From the NCBI GenBank assembly GCA_028281495.1, contig JANQJU010000065.1:1-64000 (forward strand): a DNA stretch of 64,000 bases, written 5' to 3'. Every line of letters starts with the position of its first letter. Position 1 is the first letter of the stretch. The notes under the pieces were generated by a model. The model had not been told where the DNA came from and ran no database searches. It was given only the letters and a program-made list of their open reading frames with translations. Of the stretch, positions 18,532 to 27,303 are shown piece by piece. The DNA is from SAR324 cluster bacterium. GTDB lineage: Bacteria; SAR324; NAC60-12. The translations under genes and the position numbers were made by a program.

Positions 18532-18824
18532 GCTCTCCCCAAGAAATTGAAGACCTGAAATTTATTGACCTTTAGGACAAGGATCGAGACAACTCTGAAA
18601 GAGTATTATTCAGGTAGTGTGGCACGTCGCATTACAAGTACGGAAACAAATTAAGAAGGGGGCGTAATCGTACGTACGAGCAAGTGCGTCTACCTTGGTT
18701 ATCCCGATTATGAGATAGTGTACTCCGAAACGTTCCAAATCGTTCAAACTGAGGAGAATCGGGTGTTCCTCTTGATTGGAATAACGGATTTGTCCAGCCC
18801 AAAGAGCGATGCTGCTTTTGATTG
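18532..18824. other. Gene-free stretch beside the IS element
   Basis: I see no gene I can support here. It separates the tnpC start from the AT-rich methyltransferase gene and may hold the right end of the IS plus decayed sequence. An open frame runs through it on the minus strand but has no start and no recognisable domain. Confidence 0.4.
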
Positions 18825-19472
18825 TTATGTTTTGCGTATCTTCTTTGCTGCAACAAAGTAACTAGATGCCCCTTTATAAATCTCTTCCGTTTCAATAGTC
18901 TGAAAATTTCCATTTGTTATTAACTCGTCTAATTCGGAGCTTTTAAGTCTTCTTATAGGAATAGGAATTATTCTAGTTTTACACAGTATCCGAACAAGCA
19001 GAATCTGAACACTAACTAAAAATGACATCTTACCCCGTAGGCAAGGTGTTACAGAAATAAATAACCCTTCAGGTTTTAACAATTCATCTATCCTTTTCAT
19101 AACATTCTGGGGGTTAGGTACTGTATGCAGCATATTGAAAGCGAGAATCACATCAAAAGATTCTTTTTTATATCTTTTATCGAAAATATCCGCTTTCACG
19201 AAATTTACATTTTCAAATTTACTAACAACTGCTTTCTCTTTTGCAATTTCAATCATTTTAGATGCTATATCAATAGCATGAATCTCTTTCACTTGACTGG
19301 CAAATTCACAGGATGTTGTGCCTGTCCCACATCCATAATCCAAAACAATACTGCTATCCTTGAGATACTTTTTAGTGTTTTCCCTAGACTTATTATGAAT
19401 GTATTCAAATCGCTCCTCTGTCTTGTCATAGTTTTTTGAAGCTTTATCCCAGAACTCTTCAGACTTATCCAT
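18825..19472 (-). CDS. Class I SAM-dependent methyltransferase
   Basis: This 215-residue protein has the SAM-binding motif VLDYGCGTGTTS at about residues 43-54, an acidic residue after the second strand (HAIDIA), and the later FDVILAFNMLHTVPNPQNVMKRIDELLKPEGLF, typical of UbiE/Methyltransf_11 enzymes. A hydrophobic stretch (FLVSVQILLVRILCK) near residue 160 is unusual and may contact membrane or a lipid-like substrate. TGGAG lies before the ATG. The gene is distinctly AT- and Lys-rich compared with its neighbours and is divergent from a LysR regulator of similar composition. The regulator probably controls it, and the pair was probably acquired together. The substrate is unknown. Confidence 0.88.
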   Translation of the reverse strand: MDKSEEFWDKASKNYDKTEERFEYIHNKSRENTKKYLKDSSIVLDYGCGTGTTSCEFASQVKEIHAIDIASKMIEIAKEKAVVSKFENVNFVKADIFDKRYKKESFDVILAFNMLHTVPNPQNVMKRIDELLKPEGLFISVTPCLRGKMSFLVSVQILLVRILCKTRIIPIPIRRLKSSELDELITNGNFQTIETEEIYKGASSYFVAAKKIRKT

Positions 19473-19647
19473 TTTTATACTCCATTAATATAAACAAAAC
19501 CGATCGTCTTTTTTGATTATATTTAGGTTCACTTCCAATTTAAGTCCATCATAATATACACTTGCAAATTTTAATAATAAATACAAAATCCTGCATTTTA
19601 ATTATGCAAAAATGCAATCATTAAACAATATGCAAAAAGAAGGAATT

Positions 19648-20538
19648 ATGGACTGGAAGAGTGTAGATTTCGATTGGAATCGAGCGAGAGCATTTCTAGC
19701 AGCGGCAGAAGAAAAGTCATTCACTGCAGCGGCAAAAGCCCTGAAAGTGACCCAATCTACCCTGGGGCGACAGGTTGCCGCGCTAGAAGAGGAGCTTGGA
19801 GTAGTCCTTTTCGAGAGAGTTGGAAAAGGAATCGAAATTACCCCGTCGGGGTTAGAGCTTGTTGAATGTATTAGGGAGATGGCTCAAGCGGCTAGTAAGC
19901 TTTCTTTTTTGGCCAGTGGGAAGTCGATGGATATTACGGGTCGAGTAACTATAACCAGTAGTGAAGTCGTTTCAGCCTTTATTCTACCTAGTTTTATAGA
20001 AAAAATAAGAAAAGAACAGCCTGGAATAACAGTAGAAATTGTTGCCTCAAATGACACAAAAGACTTGAGAAGGAGGGAAGCCGATATAGCAATTAGAAAT
20101 CACTCAGTTGACCACCCAGACTTGGTAGCAGAGAAAGTAAAAAGCACAAAGGTTTACCTATATGCGAGTAAATCATTTATCAAGAAGTACGGACCAATAA
20201 AAAATAGGAACTCATTAAAAAATATGGCTTTTATGGGGTTAACAGATAACTCTAAGTGGATAGCGGCCCTAAATGACATGGGGATCGATGTTGATGAAAG
20301 TAACTTTCCTATTGTAACGGACAGTCATCTTGTCCATTGGAGTATTGTAAAACAAGGAATGGCAATTGGAGCAATGCCAGAAAATACAGTTGGTGACGAA
20401 AAGAGCATTGAAAGAGTCCTTAAAAGTTTACCTGGTATTCCAATTGAAACATGGGTTGTTTCCCATCGAGAATTAAAAACAAATAGAAGAATTAGATTTG
20501 TATACGACAGTCTTGTGGACTATCTCAATAACCTATAG
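19648..20538 (+). CDS. LysR-family transcriptional regulator
   Basis: This 296-residue regulator has an N-terminal helix-turn-helix (RAFLAAAEEKSFTAAAKALKVTQSTLGRQVAALEEELG) and a periplasmic-binding-like effector domain (VEIVASNDTKDLRRREADIAIRNH). The ATG at 19648 has AAGGA five bases upstream; two in-frame ATGs at 19612 and 19630 lack one. It is divergent from the methyltransferase gene, the classic layout for a LysR regulator and its target. The second half of the gene is AT-rich like that neighbour. Confidence 0.92.
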   Translation: MDWKSVDFDWNRARAFLAAAEEKSFTAAAKALKVTQSTLGRQVAALEEELGVVLFERVGKGIEITPSGLELVECIREMAQAASKLSFLASGKSMDITGRVTITSSEVVSAFILPSFIEKIRKEQPGITVEIVASNDTKDLRRREADIAIRNHSVDHPDLVAEKVKSTKVYLYASKSFIKKYGPIKNRNSLKNMAFMGLTDNSKWIAALNDMGIDVDESNFPIVTDSHLVHWSIVKQGMAIGAMPENTVGDEKSIERVLKSLPGIPIETWVVSHRELKTNRRIRFVYDSLVDYLNNL

Positions 20539-21022
20539 TTGATGTCGTTAAAAATTGACAATGTTGGAATAGGGCTACACCCAACTAATAGACATATGCA
20601 CTATAGGATTAAGTCAAAGCAGCCTCAGTCTGAGGTATAATAATTGTGAGCTTTAACAGCCATCTTACAAAAGTGTGGGGGATGGGTTCACAGCAATTGG
20701 TTCGTGAGTGTGCTTCCGGCAACGTGGTTGCCGTCTGGCCGGAAATGCACAATGCAATTGCTTCTGAAATTCTTTCAACGATTCTTCAGAGCGACACGAG
20801 CCTTCCGATTGATCTGGCATCGGTTCAACCCTGCCAATCCGATCTACGCCGAAGCAATGCTGCGTACACTCACCCACCAAGCCCAGACCGCCGAGCGGAA
20901 TTAACTTGGGAAGATAAGCTCTTTTGGCGAACCGAAACCCAAAACGAGAAAACAATTCATGTGGTGGGGGCATGACTTGCCATCGAGAGGAGTTGATGCC
21001 TCATAACATCAAAGAAAAAAGC
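20539..21022. other. 484-bp gap without a supported gene
   Basis: Open frames here (for example 20646-20975, plus strand) have poor amino-acid composition and no recognisable domain. A short perfect stem, CCTCAG and CTGAGG, occurs around 20620-20635. The base composition changes from AT-rich to the local average across the gap, so it may be the right border of the AT-rich gene pair. Confidence 0.4.
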
Positions 21023-21577
21023 CTAAATCCCACGGCACCCGTTGGTCAATGCCCCATTCAGGTTTGCGTTTTCTAGGTCCGCTTTGGTGAGGTCGGCATT
21101 TTGCAGGTTAGCATTTTTCAGGTTGGCTCCGCTCAGGTCTGCGTATTGCAGATTTGCATTGCTGATATCGGCTTCTTGAAGATTGGCCTCACTCAGATCG
21201 GCGTTGGTGAGGTCGGCTCCCTGGAGATCAGCTTGAAATAAAGACGCATTGCTGAGATCAGCTCGATCCAAATTGGCACCTTTGAGGTTAGCATTGCTCA
21301 GGTTGGCCTCACTGAAATCGGTGCTATTGCATTCTGCTTTTTCTAGGTGGGCACCGGAAAGATTGGCTTCGCTCAAATCGGCGGCAGTCAAATCGGCTTG
21401 ATTGAGATTGGCATCTTTGAGGTTGACTCGGTGAAGATCAGCCCGGCGCAAGTCGGCCTCTGGCATATCGTAGTAGGCCAAATCTTCTTCTTCCAAATCC
21501 GCTCGTTCCCCGCCGGGTTTTTCTTCCAGCCACAAATGGTGTTTTTCTAGCACAGCATTCAATTCGTTTTCCTGCAT
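21023..21577 (-). CDS. Pentapeptide-repeat protein
   Basis: This 184-residue protein consists, from about residue 35 to 178, of continuous A(D/N)Lxx pentapeptides that should fold as a right-handed four-sided beta-helix. The short N-terminal part is acidic. Some relatives mimic DNA and protect gyrase from quinolones, but no feature here singles out that role; the function stays unknown. GAGGGA lies before the ATG. It is 37 bp downstream of the ketopantoate-reductase-like gene on the same strand and may be co-transcribed with it. Confidence 0.93.
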   Translation of the reverse strand: MQENELNAVLEKHHLWLEEKPGGERADLEEEDLAYYDMPEADLRRADLHRVNLKDANLNQADLTAADLSEANLSGAHLEKAECNSTDFSEANLSNANLKGANLDRADLSNASLFQADLQGADLTNADLSEANLQEADISNANLQYADLSGANLKNANLQNADLTKADLENANLNGALTNGCRGI

Positions 21578-21614
21578 AAATCCCTCGATGATTGTAAATG
21601 AGTTGGTGGATGTT

Positions 21615-22571
21615 TCATGTTTTTAGGTTTTGCTGATTGAGCAACTGAAGCATGGCATACAAACTCTCCAAGTGCGGAACACGCACGTTCAGGCGGCGTG
21701 CCAAGTGGACGGGTGTGCCCAATATCGCTTCCACTTCCATCGGACGGCGTGCCTCGTAGTCGAGCAGCATGCTTGTTCGATAAGGGGTCATTTTGAGGGT
21801 ATCGTCTATGTTTTCTTGCACGGTATTCGGAGGCAGTTCATGGCCTGCAGCTTTGGCCACTTGGACCACCTCTTCCATAACATGACGTACTAATTTCACC
21901 GTTTCTTCCGATTCCATGAGATCCTGTGTGGTGGCATGACCACACAACACCGACATGGGATTAAAAGGGGCGTTCCACACTAGTTTTTTCCATCTTGCTC
22001 GAACAACGGATGGAGTGATTTGGGTTTTCACATCGACCGAATTCCAAAGTTCACGCAAACGATTGGCCATATCGGAAGGGCCTTCCGGATATTTTCCAAT
22101 CACCAATCGGCCATAATCTATATGATGAATTTTTCCTGGACCGATTCGGCTCAAACAGACAAACGCCAATCCCCCCAGAACCTCGTTGTTGGGAAAGGTT
22201 TCAGCAACCGAATCTTCAATCGAGACACCATTTTGGATCATGAGAATGGCAGTTTGAGGCCCCACCACAGGTTGGAGCAGCCCCGCCACGTCCAAATCGG
22301 GTAGCACTTTGAGCGCCACTAAAATCAAGTCAGGAGTGTCTTTGTATTCGTTAATACTATGCAGAGTCGGTTGTGGAACGAATTGAAAGTCGCCTAACGG
22401 ACTCTTCACGGAGAATCCTTGTTCTCGGACGGTGTCGTAATCGCTTCGACAAACCGCAGCCACGTGTGCTCCGGCCTGAGCCAGCTTGCCTCCATAAAAG
22501 GCACCAATCGCCCCAGCACCTACAATCAAAACTTTTATAGAATTCTTTGTTGAGGATGACGTGTGTGTCAT
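21615..22571 (-). CDS. Ketopantoate reductase family protein
   Basis: This 318-residue NADPH-dependent oxidoreductase is of the ApbA/PanE family; the founding member makes pantoate for coenzyme A. The Rossmann motif GAGAIGAFYGGKLA lies at about residues 18-31. The C-terminal domain carries ARWKKLVWNAPFNPMSVL, including the conserved catalytic Lys and Asn, and the motif EVEAILG. A biosynthetic PanE is possible, but many family members act on other 2-oxo or hydroxy acids and no panB or panC gene is nearby. The family is firm and the substrate is open. Confidence 0.88.
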   Translation of the reverse strand: MTHTSSSTKNSIKVLIVGAGAIGAFYGGKLAQAGAHVAAVCRSDYDTVREQGFSVKSPLGDFQFVPQPTLHSINEYKDTPDLILVALKVLPDLDVAGLLQPVVGPQTAILMIQNGVSIEDSVAETFPNNEVLGGLAFVCLSRIGPGKIHHIDYGRLVIGKYPEGPSDMANRLRELWNSVDVKTQITPSVVRARWKKLVWNAPFNPMSVLCGHATTQDLMESEETVKLVRHVMEEVVQVAKAAGHELPPNTVQENIDDTLKMTPYRTSMLLDYEARRPMEVEAILGTPVHLARRLNVRVPHLESLYAMLQLLNQQNLKT

Positions 22572-22762
22572 GGTTTTTGCTCTCTAGAGATATCTGTAGT
22601 CAAGGGTACCCGGTTTCAGTATTTATGCTTTAGACGACGAACAATGCCTAGAATATTTTCCAAGAAACCGACAATTTGTAAGAGAATTGATGAATTATAA
22701 ACAGCTCCGGATTGATAATGGGGGGAGCGGAAGATTGTCAAACTAACTTCAACCATTGAGGC

Positions 22763-24379
22763 ATGATCTTTATGTTTAAATTTTCATTAAAAAATAAAAT
22801 TATTTTACTTTTAGGAAGCACCATGTTGGCCGTGTTGATCGCGAATTTTGTCATTTCGACAATCTACTTTCGAGAAAATTTGGTCAGTGACGAACGGTTA
22901 AAAGCAAAAAACCTCTTCCAAGGGGGATTGGCAGCTATGAAACTCATGGGAGGCATTCAAAGCGATCCTAATTCGACCCAAGGAATGCTTAAAAAACTGA
23001 TGGCGAAACTGGAAGGCGTGACCAATAAAGAGGAAAGAGCACGGATTATACGCAGTAGCGATTTTTATGGATCGGTCCCCATTATCGCGGGAATGCGCGT
23101 TGCAGCAATTGCAGGCAAAGAGTTGGGATATACCGTGGCCCCCGTTAAAGTCGGCGCTCGTAACCCTCAATTTGAAGCTTCTGGATTTGCAAAGCAAAGT
23201 ATTGAGGCCGCACAACAAACCGGACAAGAATTTTTCTTTGAGTTGGATTGGGATCAACAACGGGTGCGAGCCTTACAAGCAATTAAAGTGAGACAAAGTT
23301 GCTTAGCATGTCATGGAACCATTCAGGACGATCCTGATCGCGACGGCAAAGACATTCTGGGGTACCAAATGGAAGGATGGAAACTCGGCGAATATTACTC
23401 AGGTTACTATCTGGAAAAAGATATCAGCGAAAGCATCGAAAACAGTCGCAACGACGTCATAAAAACGGATCTATGGCTTCTCCTCATTTTGACAACGATT
23501 TTTGGAGGGTTCGGTTTTTTGTTTCTGCGTAGCTTGACGAAAAATTTAAGCTCTATTGAAACCGTGGTCGACCATGTGACTTTAGCCACCAACAACCTCT
23601 CGTCCAGCTCGCAATTGCAAAGTGGATCCATTGAAGAAATCACCGCGTCAATTGAAGAGTTGCTCTCTACCATCCAAAATGTGGCCCATCATGCCAGCAA
23701 CGTTTCTGGCATCGCAAATCAATCTGCGGATCAAGCCAAATCAGGAGGGGAAGCGGTACAACAATCTGTTGAATCCATGCAGCGGATTCGAGAATCCTCA
23801 GAACGTATGACGGAAATCATTAACGTGATTTCGGAGATTGCCGAGCAAACCAATTTATTGGCACTCAACGCGGCGATTGAATCAGCTCGTGCGGGAGAAC
23901 AAGGCCGAGGTTTTGCTGTTGTAGCAGATGAAGTTCGAAAACTGGCAGAACGCAGCGCTAGAGCCACTCAGGAGATCACTCAATTGATTAAAGAAAGCAA
24001 TGGTCGGGTCCTAGAAGGAGCGGAACTTTCACAAAAAACCGGCGAGATGCTGCAAACCATCGTGGAATATGTGAGCAAGACGGCCGATATGATCGAACAG
24101 ATTTCGGCGGCTACCGAAGAACAAGCAGCAACTTCAAATGCGATAAAAGACGAGATGGGTCGGATTTCTGGTATGGTTGAAGAGAACGCCTCGGCTTCTG
24201 CTGAACTTTCTGAATCGGCTCAGAAAATGCGTCGAGCCATTCAAACAACAATCAACGGCATCGCAGAGACCGAGGGGGTGGAAATGAAATCGTCGACTTC
24301 CGTACCGACAGAAGCTCCCAAATTGCCTTCTCCTGCTCATTTGTCTTCGAGGAACAAAGACGACAATTTGGATTGGTAA
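22763..24379 (+). CDS. Methyl-accepting chemotaxis protein with heme c sensor (DUF3365)
   Basis: This 538-residue receptor has a first membrane helix at about residues 12-35 and a second at 237-256. Between them is a periplasmic DUF3365 (Tll0287-like) PAS-type sensor ending in a heme c site, CLACH (Cys180, Cys183, His184), followed by GYQMEGWKLGEYYSGYY. The cytoplasmic part is a standard signalling hairpin with EIAEQTNLLALNAAIESARAGEQGRGFAVVADEVRKLA. No clear HAMP domain follows the second helix. It probably senses redox state or a gas such as NO or oxygen through the heme and signals to CheA. The start could also be the ATG three codons later. No che genes are adjacent. Confidence 0.92.
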   Translation: MIFMFKFSLKNKIILLLGSTMLAVLIANFVISTIYFRENLVSDERLKAKNLFQGGLAAMKLMGGIQSDPNSTQGMLKKLMAKLEGVTNKEERARIIRSSDFYGSVPIIAGMRVAAIAGKELGYTVAPVKVGARNPQFEASGFAKQSIEAAQQTGQEFFFELDWDQQRVRALQAIKVRQSCLACHGTIQDDPDRDGKDILGYQMEGWKLGEYYSGYYLEKDISESIENSRNDVIKTDLWLLLILTTIFGGFGFLFLRSLTKNLSSIETVVDHVTLATNNLSSSSQLQSGSIEEITASIEELLSTIQNVAHHASNVSGIANQSADQAKSGGEAVQQSVESMQRIRESSERMTEIINVISEIAEQTNLLALNAAIESARAGEQGRGFAVVADEVRKLAERSARATQEITQLIKESNGRVLEGAELSQKTGEMLQTIVEYVSKTADMIEQISAATEEQAATSNAIKDEMGRISGMVEENASASAELSESAQKMRRAIQTTINGIAETEGVEMKSSTSVPTEAPKLPSPAHLSSRNKDDNLDW

Positions 24380-24481
24380 TCTAAAAACGATAAATGGCTA
24401 AGGTGAATCATAAGCCCCCATCAAAAGTGCAACATACTGATTCGATTCAGGCGACAAATTGCTTTCATATAGGAGAATACG

Positions 24482-25447
24482 ATGCACCGCTTTAAAAACA
24501 TTTTGTTCGTAACAAGCCCCGTAGAACATGACGAACAATCGCTCAAACGAGCCGCATTGCTGGCCCAAAGAAACAAAGCCAAGCTGACGGTCCTCAATAC
24601 AATAAAAAATCTTCCAGATGATTTGGAACATGTATTTGATGTGGTTTCGGTTAAGGAAGCCGAACAGAAAATGCTTGAAGTGGTTCGAGAGTACTTAGCG
24701 AACTGGGTTAAAGAAAATATTGATGTGGAGATCGAGGTGGAAACCGACGTGCTGATCGGAAAACACTTTATTGAAATCATCCGTGCTGTGTTGAAAAACC
24801 AGCATGATCTGGTGATGAAAACAGCAGAAGGTTCCATTGGTTTTAAGGAAAAATTGCTAGGCAGCACCGACATGAGTCTGATCCGTAAATGTCCCACTCC
24901 CGTTTGGTTGATCAAACCCAGCCCCTTCAAAGAATACAAACAGATCATGGCCGCCGTAGCTCCCGACATGCACGAAAAGGATCGGGATTCGCTCAATGAC
25001 AAGATCATGCAATTGGCCACTTCACTTTCCACCTCAGAACAAAGCAAGGTTCATGTGGTCCATGCCTGGAAAATGCAGGGTGAAACAACCATAGAAAGCC
25101 GTGCGGCTTCTGCCTTGTTGTCCAAGCATGATGTTCGAGATGCTGTCGAAGTTTTCCGATTACACCGGGAAAAACGTCTCCAAGAAATCTTGAAACGGAA
25201 CCCCTTGACCAATATCGAGCATGAAATTCATCTTGTGAAAGGAGATCCCGAGGAAGTGGTCCCACGCTTGGCTGAAGAAAAAGAAGTGGAGTTGATCATT
25301 ATGGGAACCATCGGGCGTACTGGAATCCCAGGTTTTCTCATCGGAAATACTGCGGAAGATATATTGAACCAAGTCGACTGTTCGGTTTTAACCGTTAAAC
25401 CCGCTGGATTTGATTTGGTGTCCAAAGCTCTTCTCGCCTTGGATTAG
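24482..25447 (+). CDS. Universal stress protein, two UspA domains
   Basis: This 321-residue protein has tandem UspA domains, about residues 1-145 and 155-315. The second keeps the ATP-binding pattern G-x2-G-x9-G in GTIGRTGIPGFLIGNTAE; the first has lost it. It is the UspE-like two-domain form. Its role is stress adaptation, but the molecular target is unknown. TAGGAG precedes the ATG. It may follow the chemoreceptor in one transcript and is convergent with the LysR gene 10 bp away. Confidence 0.93.
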   Translation: MHRFKNILFVTSPVEHDEQSLKRAALLAQRNKAKLTVLNTIKNLPDDLEHVFDVVSVKEAEQKMLEVVREYLANWVKENIDVEIEVETDVLIGKHFIEIIRAVLKNQHDLVMKTAEGSIGFKEKLLGSTDMSLIRKCPTPVWLIKPSPFKEYKQIMAAVAPDMHEKDRDSLNDKIMQLATSLSTSEQSKVHVVHAWKMQGETTIESRAASALLSKHDVRDAVEVFRLHREKRLQEILKRNPLTNIEHEIHLVKGDPEEVVPRLAEEKEVELIIMGTIGRTGIPGFLIGNTAEDILNQVDCSVLTVKPAGFDLVSKALLALD

Positions 25448-25457
25448 GACTGGCAAA

Positions 25458-26342
25458 CTAGAGATACGTCCCGATTTCTTCCAGCAATCTTTCCTGAAAG
25501 AACCCCATTGTCACCTTGATTCGAGATAAATTTTTTAGGTCTTTATGAGTGAGCAACCAGAGGTCACTTCCAATGAATTCACTGGGTGTGTGAACAAGAC
25601 GGAGATTGGAAAAATACTTTTCAAAATAAGTAGGCAATACAGCCAACCCCATTCCGATGTTACATAGGTTTGCTATAGCAATGAGATTGTCTGCTTTTGC
25701 AGTGTAGGAACTTTTTCTAGTGAGCTTGTCAAACCACTTTTTAGACTTCAAGTGACTCAACGATTGATCGGCACCGATCAAGGAATGTTGGTCGATTTCC
25801 GTCAGAAAATCTTGAATTGGATGCTCTTGAAGGTAGCTGGTTGAAGCAAAAACCGCGAATTGAACGCTGCCCAATTTTCTCCCGATGAGGTGGTCCGGCG
25901 GGCTGGAACTGGGTCTTAATGCAATATCGGCTTCACGTTTGGAAAGATTAAAAAATTGTGGGCTGATCCGGATATCAAGATTCAAACTTGGATAACTACG
26001 GGAAAAGTCTCTCACAATACCCATCAGCACGGTGGAAGCCATCGTGTCGGTTGTGGTGAAAATAACCTCGCCTCGAAGCTGCTCATCCAATCGATAGATC
26101 TTTCTTGTTACCGCTTCGATTCTTTCCTCAATTTCGAGAGCTTCTGCAAACAACTGCTCACCGTTGCCGCTCAACAAATACCCTTCGGATGTTCGTTCAA
26201 ATAACTTCGTCCCAATCTCCTCTTCAAACGACTTGATCCGACGAAAGACCGTTGAGGGATTGCTCCCTGCCACATCGGCGGCTTTCTGGAGCGTTTTCTC
26301 TTTCGCTAGAATGATAAAATACTTCAGATGATTCCAATCCAC
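25458..26342 (-). CDS. LysR-family transcriptional regulator
   Basis: This 294-residue regulator has the N-terminal helix-turn-helix LKYFIILAKEKTLQKAADVAGSNPSTVFRRIKSFEEEIG and a co-inducer domain (DIRISPQFFNLSKREADIALRPSSSPP). The start is a GTG with AGGAG upstream. It is divergent from the glutathione S-transferase gene and probably regulates it, and perhaps also the alcohol dehydrogenase beyond. Confidence 0.93.
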   Translation of the reverse strand: MDWNHLKYFIILAKEKTLQKAADVAGSNPSTVFRRIKSFEEEIGTKLFERTSEGYLLSGNGEQLFAEALEIEERIEAVTRKIYRLDEQLRGEVIFTTTDTMASTVLMGIVRDFSRSYPSLNLDIRISPQFFNLSKREADIALRPSSSPPDHLIGRKLGSVQFAVFASTSYLQEHPIQDFLTEIDQHSLIGADQSLSHLKSKKWFDKLTRKSSYTAKADNLIAIANLCNIGMGLAVLPTYFEKYFSNLRLVHTPSEFIGSDLWLLTHKDLKNLSRIKVTMGFFQERLLEEIGTYL

Positions 26343-26461
26343 GATTTAAACTCCTGATTGCATTCATGCAAATTTCGTTTGAATCAATGCCTATTTCTTG
26401 TCGATAACGCCTATGGAATGATGAATCAAATGAAAACGGTCAATGAGTTAAATCGTACCTT

Positions 26462-26506
26462 CCCTAATCCGATTTTCCCTAATCCGATTTTCCTTAACCT
26501 GATCAA
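26462..26506 (+). repeat. 15-bp tandem repeat in the GST leader
   Basis: Two exact copies of CCCTAATCCGATTTT are followed by a degenerate third. They lie between the LysR and GST genes, in a frame open to the GST gene, where they would read NPIFP. Confidence 0.8.
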
Positions 26507-26528
26507 CATAGCCGAAAGAGAGGCCAAC

Positions 26529-27194
26529 ATGCCCCAATTCAACCTCATCAGTTTCGATCTTTGCCCTTATGTTCAGCGCTCCATCATCACTCTTCTTGAA
26601 AAGGATATTGAGCATGAGCGGACCTATATCGATTTAAAAAACAAACCGGACTGGTTCCTAGACATTTCTCCAACCGGCAAAGTACCGGTTTTGAAGGTAA
26701 GCGACCAAGGACCGGTGTTTGAATCTGCTGTCATCTGCGAATATCTTGATGAGATCACTCCTGGGTCACTTCATCCGAAGGCCTCCTTTGAGAAGGCGAG
26801 ACACCGTTCTTGGATCGAATTTGGTTCTGGAATTCTAAACTCTATTGGAGGGTTTTATAGCGCTTTGGACCTGGAACAGTTCCAGAAAAAGCAGCAAGAA
26901 CTGAAACAAAAAATGGAACGGGTGGAAGATGTGATCGTCGGCCCTTACTTCGCGGGATCCGACTTTCATATGGTGGATGCGGTCTACGCCACTGTGTTTC
27001 GGTATTTCAATGTCATTGATCGGATTTCTGACTTCGGAATCTTTGAGCATACTCCCAAACTGAAAGTTTGGCGAAGTACACTCAATCAAAGAAAATCGGT
27101 GAAGGAAGGCGTTCTCGACACCTACGAGACTCGGCTTTTGGAGTTCTTTCAAAACAAGAACTCCTATCTTTCAACATTGATTGCTCAATATTGA
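26529..27194 (+). CDS. Glutathione S-transferase family protein
   Basis: This 221-residue protein has an N-terminal thioredoxin-like domain with the active-site segment SFDLCPYVQRS, whose Cys is typical of omega/beta-type enzymes that reduce or deglutathionylate rather than conjugate. The glutathione-binding loop TGKVPVLKV and ESAVICEYLDE follow, then an all-helical C-terminal domain. The ATG at 26529 is preferred because AGAGAGG lies before it and the protein starts with the domain; upstream in-frame starts would add a repetitive leader. It is divergent from the LysR regulator. The stop codon falls inside a cluster of short tandem repeats. Confidence 0.9.
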   Translation: MPQFNLISFDLCPYVQRSIITLLEKDIEHERTYIDLKNKPDWFLDISPTGKVPVLKVSDQGPVFESAVICEYLDEITPGSLHPKASFEKARHRSWIEFGSGILNSIGGFYSALDLEQFQKKQQELKQKMERVEDVIVGPYFAGSDFHMVDAVYATVFRYFNVIDRISDFGIFEHTPKLKVWRSTLNQRKSVKEGVLDTYETRLLEFFQNKNSYLSTLIAQY

Positions 27195-27234
27195 TTGCTC
27201 AACTTTTATTGCTCAATATCAATATTGATTGATC
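27173..27234 (+). repeat. 14-bp tandem repeat across the GST stop codon
   Basis: The units AACATTGATTGCTC, AATATTGATTGCTC and AACTTTTATTGCTC are followed by a further degenerate copy. They encode the last residues of the GST and run past its stop, so copy-number change would alter the C terminus. Confidence 0.75.
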
Positions 27235-27303
27235 AACTTTGATTACTTCATTAGAGAAACCAACTGCGAGGTTTGCTGAAAAAGCAACTCATCGTCGAAA
27301 TTA

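Noticed and set aside
16078..18593. Possible IS66 terminal repeats (GTTGTCAACGAT and ATCGAGACAAC)
   Set aside because: They match only with a gap, and the flanking 8 bases are not duplicated.
18610..18838. Open minus-strand frame next to the IS element, with a stretch (GVHYLIIG) recalling nucleotidyltransferases
   Set aside because: It has no start codon and no full motif, and an open stretch of about 75 codons occurs by chance.
20646..20975. 110-codon plus-strand frame between the LysR and pentapeptide genes
   Set aside because: No ribosome site, no domain and unlikely composition; two other frames across the same bases are equally open.
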